From the NCBI GenBank assembly GCA_005656395.1, contig SRSI01000078.1, positions 682,001 through 746,000 of the forward strand: a stretch of 64,000 nucleotides of DNA, in the 5' to 3' direction. Under the pieces are notes generated by a model. That model made no database searches, had not been told where the DNA came from, and was given only the letters and a program-made list of their open reading frames with translations. Every line of letters starts with the position of its first letter. The stretch's first letter is position 1. Positions 35,062-47,775 of this stretch are shown here, piece by piece. This DNA comes from Strongyloides papillosus. Its lineage: Eukaryota > Nematoda > Chromadorea > Rhabditida > Strongyloididae. The translations under genes were made by a program, and so were the position numbers.

Positions 35062-36348
35062 TTAGGTTGTCCAAAATGAAATGGCCCTTTTTTTGATGCT
35101 CGTTGTTTGACGCGCGTTTTCTCAAATGATTGGCTATGTTTGGTATAATAAAACAAGCCGTTAGATTCTCCTAGATTTTCTCTACACGATGATATATATA
35201 TTATTGCCATGAGATTTTTTTATCATCAATTTATTTCAAAAACAAACAATGCTGTCAAAACGTGATATTCTTGCTATTATGCTTTATGAGTTCAAACGCG
35301 GTACTAATGCTGCAAAAACAACTCAAGAAATTAATGGAACTTTTGGAGAAGATCTTGTCTCTCTTTCTACTGTAAAAAGATTGTTTAGAAAATTCAAAGA
35401 AGGCAGTGAGGACCTCGAAAACGAAGAGCGTGGGAGACCGGGATCAGTTCTTGATAACGATGAATTGCGAAAAGCTGTTGAAGCCAATCCACGCACAACC
35501 GTTAGAAAACTTGCAGAGGAATTAAATGTATCAAAATTAACCATTTCTAACCACTTAAAGGAGATAGAAAAGACAAAAAAGCTCGACAAATGAGTACCTC
35601 ACGAATTAAACGACTATCAAAAATTGTGTCGTTATGAGGTTTGTTCTTCCCTCATTTTGAGGAACAAAAATGACCCATTTCTAAGTCGTCTTATCACTTG
35701 TGATGAAAAATGGGTTCTGTGCGACAATTGTAAAAGAACTGGACAATGGTTAGACAAAGATGAAGCTCCAAAACACTTCCCGAAACCCAAATTGACACCA
35801 AAAAAAGTTATGGTGACTGTTTAGTGGTCTGCTGTAGGAGTGATTCATTATAAGTTTATGGAACCTGGAGAAACTGTTAATTCGGAGTCCTATTGTCAAG
35901 TGCTTGAAAAAATACATTACAAATTGTCCCAAAAAATGCCTGCTTTAGTCAATAGAAAAGAGCTAATTCTTCTCCATGATTACGCAAAACCTCATGTTTC
36001 AAAGAAGACCCTCCAGAAATTGAGCGAATTAGGATATGAAACCCTGCCGCATCCCGCATATTCACCTGACCTTGCTCTAACAGATTTCCATTTTTTCAAA
36101 CATCTTGACAACTTCTTAACGGAGAAAATTTTCAGGAACGATGAGGAAGCAAAAACTGCCTTTGAAGCTTTCATTGAATCTAGAACCCCAGATTTCTATG
36201 CAAATGGAATAAATAAGCTTGTATCTCGTTGGCAACAATGTGTAGATTCTAACGGTTGCTATTTTGAATAAAAATATTTATTTTTAGTAAAGTTATGCGC
36301 ATTTAAAAATTAGGGTAAAAAAGGTCCATTTCATTCTGGACAACCTAA
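35062..36348 (+). mobile_element. Full-length mariner element (1287 bp), intact ends
   Basis: Inverted ends TTAGGTTGTCCAAAATGAAA (35062) and the complement of TTAGGTTGTCCAGAATGAAA (to 36348) match over about 31 bp with two differences. TA dinucleotides flank both sides (35060-35061, 36349-36350). Length, ends and the internal transposase frame are those of a complete mariner. It sits between pig-1 and the glutaminase gene and interrupts no recognised coding sequence. Confidence 0.93.
35249..36271 (+). pseudogene. Mariner transposase (DD34D) with two nonsense codons
   Basis: One frame runs 340 codons without any frameshift, but has TGA at 35591-35593 and TAG at 35822-35824. Both fall where mariner transposases usually have Trp (LDK-W-VPHELN and V-W-WSA), so each is a single G-to-A change. 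The N-terminal paired helix-turn-helix region, the catalytic segments TCDEKW, HDYAKPH and SPDLALTDFHFF, and exactly 34 residues between the second and third Asp (DD34D) are all kept. HDYAKPH differs from the usual HDNARPH. The enzyme would be truncated and inactive as written. Confidence 0.92.
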
Positions 36349-36350
36349 TA

Positions 36351-37295
36351 TTAGCTTGATTGCGTTAAAAGATCACTATTGAAAATGACCTCTCTCTTAA
36401 GATGATGATGTGTTTGTATGTTGTTTATTTGGAGAACAAAAGAAAATGTTACTAATTTAATTGCCATTTAAATGTCGTTACATCATGTAAAATCAATGTT
36501 ATTAATGAATATACATTTTTTAACAACATTATGTAATTCCTTAATTTTACATAAATAAAATCATATTTTTTTATGAATTAAAATATTTTATTATTTGATC
36601 AATTAAAACGATGAATGAAAAATGAATTAATTATATATTTTATTTTTAACAACATTAAAAAATAATTGACATCTATATAATTAGTGGTACATAAGATCAA
36701 CAAAAAAATAAAAACTTATTTTTTAAATATTTTTACTATAGTTTTAAAAAAAGAAATAAATTTAATTATAGTTACCTAAATTCATTAAACCATAAAGATC
36801 AAATGAAATAAATTTTTTATTGCAATAAATATCGTACTATGGAATGACTTTTAAAACAATTAAAGTATATAAAAAATTTCAAGTATCTTCAGATTCCTTA
36901 TAAAAAATAATTCCCATCATAGTTTAACATTTTTAACATTATTAAATTAGAATATATATATTTCTTTAAACTTGTTATAACACATTACCAGCTGATAAAA
37001 ATTATCTTGAAATTGTGTTCGGTAAACCTTGAGAAATCAAGTTGATTTTAAATTGTCAGATGCCTTAATTAATATGTTATCAATATGTATTTTATTAAAT
37101 TTCAAGGTATTACTACAAATTTCTATGTATATGTTTAATAATTTTTAAATTTTGCTCTATAAAAAATGTTTTATATAATACCTTTTTAAACTATAGCATA
37201 AATGAGTACAAGAATAGGTTATTTTCTTTTATAATTTAATTATTAATTGTAATATAGTTCTTTTTTTAGCATATTTTGCCATAAAGGAGTGAAAA
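36351..37295. other. Intergenic upstream of the glutaminase gene
   Basis: AT-rich; ends with a TTTTTTTAG acceptor (to 37269), 26 bp before the ATG at 37296. Nothing else recognised. Confidence 0.55.
37260..37269 (+). promoter_or_regulatory. Trans-splice acceptor of the glutaminase gene
   Basis: CTTTTTTTAG-type tract ending at 37269, 26 bp upstream of the ATG, with no earlier exon seen. Confidence 0.5.
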
Positions 37296-39374
37296 ATGAA
37301 AGCTGTACTTTCTAATGCAACAGGTATGATTTTTAAGATATCTTAATCCATAGGTTGTTGTAAAAAATCTATATTTAGAAGTGCATAGTGTAATATTCTT
37401 TTTTAATATACATAATTTTTAAATTTGTTTTTAGTTAATCAATTAGCAACAATTATTGACTCTAATACAACACCAGACTCTATTGCTCATAACAAAGTTA
37501 AAAAAACTGTCAATTTATTGATGGATGCCTATCAGAGAGATGAAAAATCAGAGGAAGATCTTATTTATGAGTTATTTAAGCTACCAACAAAAAATGAAGC
37601 AAGTATTGGAAAATTAATTTCTGTTCTCAAGAGTTATGGTTTGAGGGAGGATGATCCAAGATTGAGTCCAATGATGGAGAGTATCATTACAATTGAGGTT
37701 GAGAGAGAGGAAAAATGTATGGAGATGAAGGATCCAAAGACATGGAGGATGTCTGAATCAGACTTTAGAAAATGTATAAGACCATGTATTGATATTATTA
37801 GCCAATCTCTTCAGAATAATTTAATTATTCCTTCATGGAGTACATTTGTTGGGAAGATCCGTGAAATTTATGAATTATGTAAGGATAACAAAAATGGAAA
37901 GATTGCTGATTACATACCACAAATAGCAAAATTTGATCCAGATATGTGGGGTGTATCAATTTGTACTGTTGATGGACAAAGAGTATCTTTTGGGAATTCT
38001 AAAACACCGTTTTGTATACAATCAGTATCAAAAGCATTTAATTACGCTATTGCAGCATCCGATTTGGGAGCGGATTACGTTCACAGATATGTTGGTCAGG
38101 AACCATCAGGAAGATTATTTAATGAAATTTGCCTTGATCAAAATAACAAACCACACAATCCCATGGTTAATTCAGGTGCTATTGTTGTTACATCACTCAT
38201 AAAAAGTTCACTAAATATGGCAGAAAGATATGATTATGTAAGAGAACATACATATAAATAGATTTAAAATTAATTAATGTATACGTTTATTTTTTTTACA
38301 CTTTTCAGATGCTTAATAGATATAGAAAAATATCGGGTGGGGAGTATGTTGGATTTAACAATGCAACATTTTTGTCAGAACGTGCCACTGCTGATAGAAA
38401 TTTCGCTATTGCATATTATATGAAAGAAATGGGTTGTTTTCCACCTGAAACAAAATGTTTAACAGAAGCACTTGATTTTTATTTTCAATTGTGTTCTTTG
38501 GAAGCAACAACAGAAAGTGCAGCAGTTATGGCAGCAACATTAGCTAATGGTGGTGTTTGTCCTATTACAAAAGAGAAATGTATTGAAAATAGACCATGTA
38601 GAGATGTGTTATCACTAATGTACTCTTGTGGAATGTATGATTACAGTGGACAATTTAGTTTTCATGTTGGTTTACCAGCTAAATCAGGAGTGTCAGGTAT
38701 TATGATTGTTGTCATACCCAATCTAATGGGAATCGCATTATGGAGTCCACCTCTTGATGCAATGGGTAATAGTTGTCGTGGTGTGGCATTTTGTAAAGAA
38801 TTAATAAATCGCTTTAATTTCCATAATTACGATAGTTTAGCTCATTCTGAAAAAACGAAATTTGATCCAAGAAAAGGATTAGTAGATGTAAAGACGGATC
38901 AAGTTGTATCACTTTTATTTGCCTCAAAAACAGGAGATTTAAATACAATTAGAAGGTATCATCTAGTTTTTTACAATATTGTAAGGAAATAATTTATATA
39001 TTTTTTATAGATTGTACATGTTAGGAGTGGATATGGATTCATATGATTATGATAAAAGAACAGCTCTTCATATTGCAGCTGCTGAAGGTCATACAGAACT
39101 AGTCAGATTTTTTATTCGTGTTGCAAAAGTCGACTATAGTCCAAAAGATCGATGGGATAGAACTCCTCTTGATGATGCCATACAATTTAATAATACAGGT
39201 TGTATAAATGTACTTAAAGAAGCAATTATGAAAGGCGGAGATATTTCAACATCAGTACAAAGTAGTTCGACAGAGGATTCAGATATCGAGGAATTAGCAT
39301 ATTCCTTTTCACGGAGAAAAGCAAGATTTTCAATTACAAAAAGTTTTCTTTTAAATTCATCAGATATTGAGTAA
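37296..39374 (+). CDS. glna: Glutaminase (GLS-type, with C-terminal ankyrin repeats)
   Basis: Exons 37296..37323, 37435..38237, 38309..38955 and 39011..39374 give ~613 aa. The enzyme hydrolyses glutamine to glutamate and ammonia. An N-terminal EF-hand-like helical region is followed by the serine-dependent beta-lactamase-like glutaminase domain: CIQSVSKAF holds the SxxK catalytic pair, and EPSGRLFNE, NPMVNSGAI, EYVGFNNATF, ERATADRNFAI and FHVGLPAKSGVSG track the animal enzyme closely. Ankyrin repeats follow (DKRTALHIAAAEGHTELV, KDRWDRTPLDDAI), then a basic, Ser-rich tail. The short N-terminus MKAVLSNAT lacks a clear mitochondrial presequence, so either the protein is cytosolic or an upstream alternative first exon exists. 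Worms have several glna paralogs; which one this is cannot be told. Confidence 0.93.
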
Positions 39375-39566
39375 TTATACATTTTATTTATAAAAATTCC
39401 AATAATAAACCGTTCCACAATCGTATTCAACGTGTTCTTAATCTTTTAATTGTAACGAAATATCCTAATAATATTTATAAATATTTGGTCTTATAGATAT
39501 TCTTATAAATGCATATATAATATATAATTTCCTCTATTTCCACTTTTTCTTTTCTCATAATAAGTG

Positions 39567-40456
39567 ATGATTGACATTAAATATTCTTATTTAATAATAT
39601 TATGGTCTCTAATCTTTTCCTCAATATATTTAATTATTCATACAAGGTATGTTTTTATTTCTGAATCATATGGATTTTTAGGTATCTATTAATTTTACAC
39701 GATAAAACTGTAAGCACTAAGAACATATTATTAGAAGAAATGAGTAATTTCATATCCTTAGGAAATGAAGTACACTTCAACATTACATATATTAAAAATA
39801 GCTTAAAACAACTTCCTGGTGCTAGAAGTAAGAGAGAAAATAATTGTCAATGCTTTCTTCATAACACTTGCCCTCCGGGCCCCGAAGGAAAGAGAGGAGA
39901 GGATGGACTTCCAGGACGTCCAGGTAGAAATGGAAGACCTGGAGGTCGTGGATTTCCTGGAAGAATTCCAGAAGAGTTATTGCTTCACTATGAAGGGTGT
40001 ATTGTATGTTCGATGGGTCCCAAAGGTGTTCAAGGGCTACCAGGAGTTAGAGGGGGTAGAGGTTTACGTGGAATATCTGGCGCAAAGGGTGAGACTGGAA
40101 AAAATGGATTAAATGGTAAGCCTGGAGCAAGAGGGAAACCTGGAGCACCAGGGTTATCGCAAAGAAATGGTCCAAAGGGTTACTCTGGGAAGGATGGTGT
40201 TCTAGGTATCAAAGGACTTCAAGGAACCAAAGGCCAAAGGGGAAGAGATGCTTTACACGGAATAAAAGGTCAAAAAGGAAAAAACGGAAGAAGAGGTGTT
40301 GAAGGTATTGTTGGTGAAGCTGGGCGAGAAGGCTTCAGAGGAGAATCTGGTATTCCTGGTTTACCAGGTAAAAAAGGAATGGATGGAGGGCCTGGAGCGG
40401 ATTCTGGTTACTGTCCTTGTATTGTTAAATCTCCATATTCTCGAAAAGAAAATTAA
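39567..40456 (+). CDS. Cuticle collagen
   Basis: Exons 39567..39646 and 39682..40456, split by a 35-bp intron, give 284 aa. A hydrophobic N-terminal segment (residues ~8-25) acts as signal/anchor, then a short helical region ends in the subtilisin-like cleavage site ARSKRE (homology box A). Then come CQCF...C, a short Gly-X-Y block starting CPPGPEGKRGEDG, a break with CIVC, a longer interrupted Gly-X-Y domain, and the C-terminal knot SGYCPCIV. Cysteine layout and the two Gly-X-Y blocks are those of nematode exoskeletal collagens secreted by hypodermis at moults. Basic Gly-Arg/Lys triplets are frequent. Subfamily was not resolved. The intron is the shortest inferred in the window, and the first exon rests on frame and signal-anchor logic. 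Confidence 0.9.
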
Positions 40457-41510
40457 ATGTAAAAATAAAAGAATAATTTAAGAGTGTACTGCATTATTTT
40501 TCCCTCCCACTCTGATTCCTTATATAATATCATTTTTCAACTTAAAGTTTTTATAGTCTCTGGATTTTTAGTATTATTACATTTTATGTTATTTAAAAAG
40601 CGATTTAACCATTCCCTTTTTCGGTGTAATAATTAACTCAAAAAGTTATCAAAAAATTCTGTAATTATTTTTAAACTTTATATTAATAATATTCCGCAAT
40701 TTAAATTACATTTAAAAAATTTTTCTTCTTCACTCTCAAATATGTTTATTAATTTAAGATTTTCTAAAAATTGATGTCATCTGTCATTTACACTTTCCTG
40801 TCTTTATCATGTAAGGATAATAAAGAAAATATAAAAAAAATACTTTTTACAAAAACTTTACAACACTTGTTGACGTAAAATTTAGACTAAATGAATGAAT
40901 AATTTAGTTTTATCTTAATTGTTTATTAGTATCATATTTTTATAGAAATCATTTAAACTCTTTAAAACACTAAAAAAATTTTCTTTAAAAAATTATACTT
41001 CACGATGTGGAATTTATTCTTTTATGCATCTTTTAATTTAAAATATTTAATATTTATAAGATTTGCAAAAATAATTATTTTATGACAAATTTTTATTAAT
41101 TTTAATTTTGTAAAAAATCTCATCCGTGTGTAATACTTCACTAATGTAATTCAATTTATACTCATTAGCTTAAATATCCTTGTGATTTTATAGCTAAGAA
41201 TTATAAAAATTTAAGAAATATTTAATTTTTCATTACGTAAGCACTTTTAGACTTTAATTTATGTAGAATTTATTATTACAAATTTATTCAGGAGAATTAT
41301 GAGTATATAAAATGTCATATCATTTCTTTTTGGATCATATATTAAAATTTAGACCATTTAATCCTTTTATAGTATATGTAGATTATCTATTATTTAAAAT
41401 TAACGATATATAAAATAAAAAAAATTATACATTTTTATTTATATTAATTAATTTTACAAAATACAACTTTATTATTTTATTCTAGCATTTTTATTTTACC
41501 CTTGCTTACA
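40457..41510. other. Intergenic
   Basis: AT-rich, no gene. An acceptor-like TTTTATTCTAG ends at 41485, 25 bp before the next ATG. Confidence 0.5.
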
Positions 41511-41861
41511 ATGAATCATCAAACTGTTGTCCTTTTTATATGCTATGCTTTATTAATTTTTAAATTTGCTACAACAATTCCTGTATTCTATGAAAATGAT
41601 AACGATGGTTACTATTTGATAGGTGAAGATAATTTTCAACCTGTTATTAATGATAAAGTAATTGAAAAACGGCAAAAACTACATTGTAAGTTTCTTCGTC
41701 TTTGTATTTATTTATAGGACACAATAAATATGTAATATACTTTTTCTAAAAGTTTATTTATAGCTTTTATGGGAACTGAAGCTGGAAATAAAAAACCACA
41801 TGGATACTCTCTTAAAGGAATCCCTCTAAGACTAATGTCAAATTTTAGAAGAATTTATTAA
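41511..41861 (+). CDS. Small secreted peptide precursor, family not recognised
   Basis: Exons 41511..41685 and 41764..41861 (intron 78 bp, ACATT|GTAAGT ... TTTATAG) give 90 aa. Residues 1-25 are a signal peptide ending near ATT. An acidic spacer (ENDNDGYYLIGEDN) precedes the dibasic site IEKRQ; the predicted released peptide of ~34 residues begins QKLHSFMGTEAG and ends SNFRRIY, so its first Gln could cyclise. Signal, acidic spacer, KR site and small basic peptide are the layout of a neuropeptide or secreted hormone precursor. There is no amidation Gly, no cysteine pair, and no family I recognise. The splice join restores frame and adds a non-AT-biased coding stretch, which supports it being real. 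Confidence 0.6.
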
Positions 41862-44800
41862 ATTTTGTTTAATTAAGCTATTATAGCAAGAATTTTTAGA
41901 GATAATTATATATGATATTTGTTTGCTAAAACTTTTCTTGTTATTTTAACACATTATTCTAGATTATTTTACTTTACTCTTCCTATTCACCTATTATAAA
42001 ATAAGAAGACCAAACAAATCATAAAATGTTTCTTGCAAAAAAACACTAATTCAATATATTTTTTTAATTAACATATTTTGTTGATTAACATGATGTATTC
42101 TTGAATATTTATATTTCTCATGCATGACGATAATGAAATAAATACCTTTTTTTGAATTTATGGAAAATAATTATGATATAAGTTTACATTTGTTAAATAA
42201 GATTATAATAAATTAAAATTTTACTTTTAAAACGTCCAATTACAAGAGGTAAGAAGAATCAATACATAATGAAGAAGGATGTGTGGCGTAAAAATAATTG
42301 TAAATAAAAAAGATTATTCATAGATTTTATTATCTTACCATAATAAAAATTTCTAATCAAACATCAATATTATGTTATAAACAAACACAGTGGTACACAA
42401 AAAATAGTTAATTGAGCATTGTAATAAAAGCATTCTAATAAAGAGCTTGTAAAAATATATTTATGTCATGCCAATTTTTCAAGTTTATTTATTTTGGTAT
42501 AGATGCTTAATTTTTGTAAAAAAAATATTCTAGAGATACTTATATTGGTTAATCTTCATTTTATGACTATTTTGTTTTTGTAAAAAATGGGTTAATTTGG
42601 GAATCAGTTTGTTACTAAGTTGTTCTTCGTCGATAAGTTTCTAAATAAAAAAACAATTATTTTTCTTTATAAGTTTTAATTATTTTTATAAATTTACTGT
42701 AATATTTAGAAAACTTATTTTCAAATAATAACCTTCTTGTCTTTAAAAACTATTATAAACTATATACAAATGCAATTATATTGAGTGCATTTAAAAAGAA
42801 ATTTTAAAAAAAGTCATATTTAATTTGTTTTTAAATTCCCCAGTTTTAGAAAATGGCTATTTATAAAATGGATGTATTAATTTTATAAAAGATTATTACC
42901 GTACTAATATAATTTTAATAAAACATTTCTTTCTTATCAACAAAATGTCCATAAGATAGTGAAAAACATAATAATTATAGAAATAGATGATCCATGTCTT
43001 ATACAGTGAAAAATGTCAATGAAAAAGTAATTTCTTTGACAATCATTAAAAGTGTATTTGATATTTTTTCGTTTCAAAATAGTCTTGCAGTAAATATTTT
43101 GGCGATACTACAATTTTATATTGTTATTTACTTTCGTTTTTTAAACAAATCAAGCGAGGTCATAAAATAAGGCATATATTGTTAAATTAAAAATAAAACA
43201 TAATTATTTAATTAAAATAAAAAAAAGGAAGTAAAATATTTAGTCAACAAATTATTCTTCCAATTTGAGGAGAAGATAAGGGGATAAATAAAATTTTTAA
43301 TATATGTTGATTAATATACAAAAATATAATAATACATTTATATAATAAAATATTAAATACTTTTTTAAGAAAAATTTTTAATTAAAAAGATCAATATGAA
43401 AGTTTAATATTTATTCTGTAATTAATGCAATAAAAGTATATGTGAAAGCAAATAAAGTTGCAATTATTTCAAATACTTATATTCATGTTATTTTGTAAAT
43501 ACAAACTAATAGTTGTGAAGATTAAATTTTATTACATTGCTTGTATTAATATTTGAGAAAAATTAATCTATCTGTTACATTTTTAAGTACACAAATTTAT
43601 ATTTTAGAATATTTATAAATATCATAACACTATATGACATCATACAATATTGTTATTTATAAATAAAAATTATTGATAAATTACTTTCTCTTTACAACAT
43701 CCAATTCACTAATAATAATGTGAGAAGTTTTCAAAAATTTTGGGGAAAATGTTATAATTTTTCGAATAAAGTTATTATTGACTTAATAGAAAAAAAAAGA
43801 TACAAAATTACTATCGTTTTGTTATTAATAAGATTTCGCATAAATTATAACACAATAAACAAATCAATCATAAAACCAAAAATAAACAGCAACAGTGTGT
43901 TGATACAATATATTTTATACGAGTCTCAAGTCATCGAAAAAATTTATTTTTTTTGTGATACGATAATAAAACTTGGATTTAAAAATACCCATTCAAATAA
44001 ATTTATTCATATAACAAAATTTTTTTTAATTGTGAGTAAAAAATATATAAAAATTGTTTATTAAAATGAAATTGCTGAGGAAAAAGGAAATTTAAATGGT
44101 AAAATATTTTTATACACCAATTATTATTTTATACAAAAAATTAATTTACTAAAATATAATTTTAAAAATTATTTACAACAGAAATTTTAGAATTTAAAGC
44201 ATTTTTTTGTTTATGATAAAACTATTTCAATGATAATTAAACTATAAGCTTGACATTTTTAGTATTAAATATTTAGATTAGATGGGTGAATGCTTATAAA
44301 TTTTTGTAGGTTCAGTGTTATGTTGCACGAAATTGTTTAAATAGATTGATTTTAAAATTTTACGTAAACAAAATATTATAACTAATCTTTTTTTTTAATT
44401 TTCACAAAATATTCTTAAAATTAAAAAATAAATATTGAGTTGACTTAATTTTTAAGAGAATATATGTTTTCTTATTGTAAAACTTTCTTTGATTAGGGGG
44501 ATTTTTATGATAATTAAAAAATATTTTTGGAACTTAATTTATAAGCACATTTTTATTCCATTATTGTATTTTTAATTTTGATAAGGAATAATAACTTATT
44601 TAAATTTACTTTACAATATAAACAGTCTAGTTTGTTCTTTATCGTCTTTTTTTAAAAGAATGATATCATTTTATTGGAATTTCATTATCACCGTTACATA
44701 ACATCTTAAAAATATTTTAATATTACTTTATCTTACATTAACAGGCCTATAGTATAATGAAATATTTTTTTAACCTTTTTAAGTTGTTCACATAGAAACA

Positions 44801-45104
44801 TGCTCAATTACTTAAATTTTCTCACTTAATGTTTCTTACTATTTTGTCTAAAATTAGATTACCAAGACTTTTCAAAGAAAAATTTTTTTTTTCTAATAAG
44901 TAATTAAAGTTAAAGATTTGTTAATTCATTTGTTTTTATCTGCTATCTTGAAGTTTTATTTTTAATCATCGTCATTGGAATTATTGAATGCAATCTCAAG
45001 AGTATTCTAACGTTTATAGCTTTTTTCTTCTAATACACTATATAATTTGTTATTATCTATAACACCATTATGTTTTTGTTGGAATTCGCAAAGCTTACAA
45101 TATA
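41862..45104. other. Intergenic, strongly AT-rich
   Basis: No supported gene in over 3 kb. A 114-codon frame near 43720 is almost only I/K/N/F/S with no good start and is not called. Confidence 0.55.
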
Positions 45105-45855
45105 TTTAAATCACGTTTTTTGAGTCAGTCGAACATTTTTTAAAAATTTGATACAACACAAATTTGTAACCCCCCATTTTTATTTTATTAATAAAAAGAG
45201 CAACTAAAATAATGTATGTTGGCAGATTTATTCAGTCTGAAACTTTGAGATACAGGAGCTGCAGTAATACAGGGTCGGAAAAATTTATTTTTACAAGTTT
45301 CCGGTAAATAGATTTTTTTTAAAATAAATATTGTTTCTAGGGGTAATTTTTCATGAAAAAACGAATGAACAAAGTGAAAACATGCGTTTTTTTCATTTTT
45401 GTACTCATACTCAAAAACATATTGTGTTACACTTTTTATTTTTTATTATTTGTTGAATCTAGATGTAAAATTACATAAAAAATCGAATAAGCATAGTGAG
45501 AACATGCGCTTCTTTGATTTTTGTACTCAAAAAATGAAAAAACTATAAAAAAATTTCAAAAGACAATAAATACGGAAATTTACGTATCCGAAAGTATTCT
45601 CATTCGTTTTCTTATAAAGAATTACTCCTAGAAGCAATATTTATTTTTGAAAAAACTTATTTACTGGGAACTTATAAAAATCAATTTTTCCGACTTTGAG
45701 TCACTGTAGTTTCTGTATCTCAAAGTTTCAGGCCGAATGAATTTGCCAACATACATTATTTTAGTTGCTCTTTCTATTAATGAAATAAAAATGGGGGGTA
45801 AAATTTTCCAGTTGTACCTCTAATGTCTGATTGACTCACAAAACGTGTTTTAAAT
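45105..45855. mobile_element. Foldback (MITE-like) element, ~750 bp
   Basis: Outer ends TTAAATCACGTTTTTTGAGT (45107) and the complement of TTAAAACACGTTTTGTGAGT (ending 45854) pair, and arms of ~260 bp continue in mirror order: CCCCCCATTTTTATTT with AAATAAAAATGGGGGG, AATAATGTATGTTGGCA with TGCCAACATACATTATT, ACTTTGAGATACAG with CTGTATCTCAAAGT, and GGTCGGAAAAATT with AATTTTTCCGAC. The loop holds a direct duplication (near 45360-45420 and 45475-45540). TTAA at both borders could be the target duplication or part of the repeat. No coding capacity. Confidence 0.75.
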
Positions 45856-46127
45856 AAACTTTAATTTCTTAAAAGTTTTAATTGCAGAAAATTTAGTATA
45901 GAAGATATAATCATTTGGAATTATGCAAATTATAATGATAAAAAATGTTTTTATTCAGTTTACATACTAGCACAAATTACATGTGATTATACTTTTTGAA
46001 TCATCTAAGACAATAAATAGAAAGCAGCATTAGTTATGTGACAATTGATTAGTTTCATTTTTTCATTAAATTTTCTTAAACTATATACAACATTTATCAA
46101 TTCACTAATTAGGTCCAATAAACTTGC

Positions 46128-47775
46128 TTAGTCGTTTTTTTCCTTAGTTAAAGAGAATTTAGATATAATCTTAAATAATAATTTGATAACTACATAAATA
46201 ATAAGAAAACAAACAATAAAGAATGGAATAATAATATCAAGATTGTAATATTCCATAACTCCCATATCCTCAGAAGCTAAATCTAATCTTTGAAGTTGTC
46301 CAAATCTGCAAGCAAATTCAACATGTTTTAGCAATAATTCTTCTGATGATACCGGCCTATTTCGTAACATTTCTGTCGTTCTAATTGAATCAATTTTATA
46401 TTTTTCGTTATTTAAAACTTCTAAAATTTTCTCACAAAATTTTTTAGAATCTCTAAGAATCTCTTTCTCAGCAGTTAATCCTATTTTTAGTCTTTCAAGA
46501 AGTTTAGCATTTCTCCTTTGATCACCTAAAAAATTATCTTTTAAAGCATAGTTTTATCTCACCAGCTACTGGAATTGCTAATGCTGGAACATAGCTAAAC
46601 GCAACTTCTATTGTGCTTCCCATTCCTGCACGTGTAACAAAAATTGCCAATCTTTTGTCATTTAGTAAATCATTTTGAGGGACCCATTTGATAAATATTA
46701 AATTTTTAATACCAAAACCATGGCCATCTTCTGGTGTCTCATACTTCCAAATAAATGTAATATCAGGGAAATTTTGTATTGCCTTTAATATTTCATCTTT
46801 CATTTCTTGATCCATATATATGCTCTCAGCTATTAATCCAAAAGAAATTAAAATAGTTTTATTTCTTCTATTCAATATTTCATTAAATTTTTCATTAACA
46901 GGTTTAGGTTTTGAAATACCTATACCACCTATATCTATCTTTTTAGGACTTTTAGGCGCTAGAATATCTAGTAGAGGATTTGAATTTACCAAAAAAAGGA
47001 TGCATTTGTCATTATTTTGTATGGATTATAATAACCAATCCCATATTTTTAATCAAATACGCCTTCTAACATGTTGTATCTTGAATAAAATTCTGAAATA
47101 TATGCATAGTATAAATAGGTCATAAGATTCGTAGCTCTTTCTTTGTATGACATTTTATCACTATAGCCAGAAATTCCTGATGGAACATAAAAAACAGGAA
47201 ATCGTATGCCAAACATTGGATAAAATGGATCAAACATAACTGTTGATGTTGTGACTATAGTAGTTTCTATTTTCCAATTTTTAAATAAACCAAACATGAA
47301 AGTGTACATGCTTTCGGCAATAGCAATATCAAAATTTTGTTTTCTTATAAAGATTTCCAATTTTTTGTCATTGATTACAGATATTCCTTGATCTCTTTTT
47401 GCTTTCATAAATTTTTTAAATAACTAAGACCATATTTAAAATAATCATGTAATACTTACATTTCTATTACCAGATATACCTTCTGCTGATTTCCATAGGT
47501 TTCGTACATGTTCTGAACCTTTTGTTACTTCTATCGTATTTGGATGTGGTTCAGTATAATTAAATATAACCAGATAGATGATATGGATATTTTAATGTAT
47601 CAGTAATATTTGATGATAAGACTGTTACTTCATAACCTGCATTTACTAGAATCTTCGTAAATTGACTCATAAAATTTACATGCGAGTGTCCTATTTTAGG
47701 ATTAAACAACAAAATCTTATAACCCTTAGGACATAAGAAGAACAGAATAAAAATAATATATTGAAAATAAAGCAT
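46128..47775 (-). pseudogene. UDP-glycosyltransferase (UGT) with several disruptions
   Basis: Minus-strand segments 47775..47571, 47530..47460, 47423..46563 and 46525..46128 together cover a whole nematode UGT: signal peptide, GHSHVNF and NAGYEVTVL at the start, NASFFLVNSNPLLD and IGGIGI mid-way, the donor-site signature WVPQNDLL ... PALAIPVAGDQRRNA, and a C-terminal membrane anchor with a lysine-rich tail. Three problems: a frame jump near 47531-47570 that needs a weak 40-bp intron or a frameshift; an in-frame TAA at 47049-47051; and a one-base shift at a 7-T run (46991-46997). The usual THGG of the signature is TRAG. Together these point to a decaying gene, though base errors in homopolymers could explain part. 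Other UGTs conjugate sugars to lipophilic compounds in the ER. Confidence 0.8.

Noticed and set aside
43720..44064. 114-codon plus-strand frame
   Set aside because: Starts at a non-ATG codon and is almost only I, K, N, F and S, as random AT-rich DNA would be.
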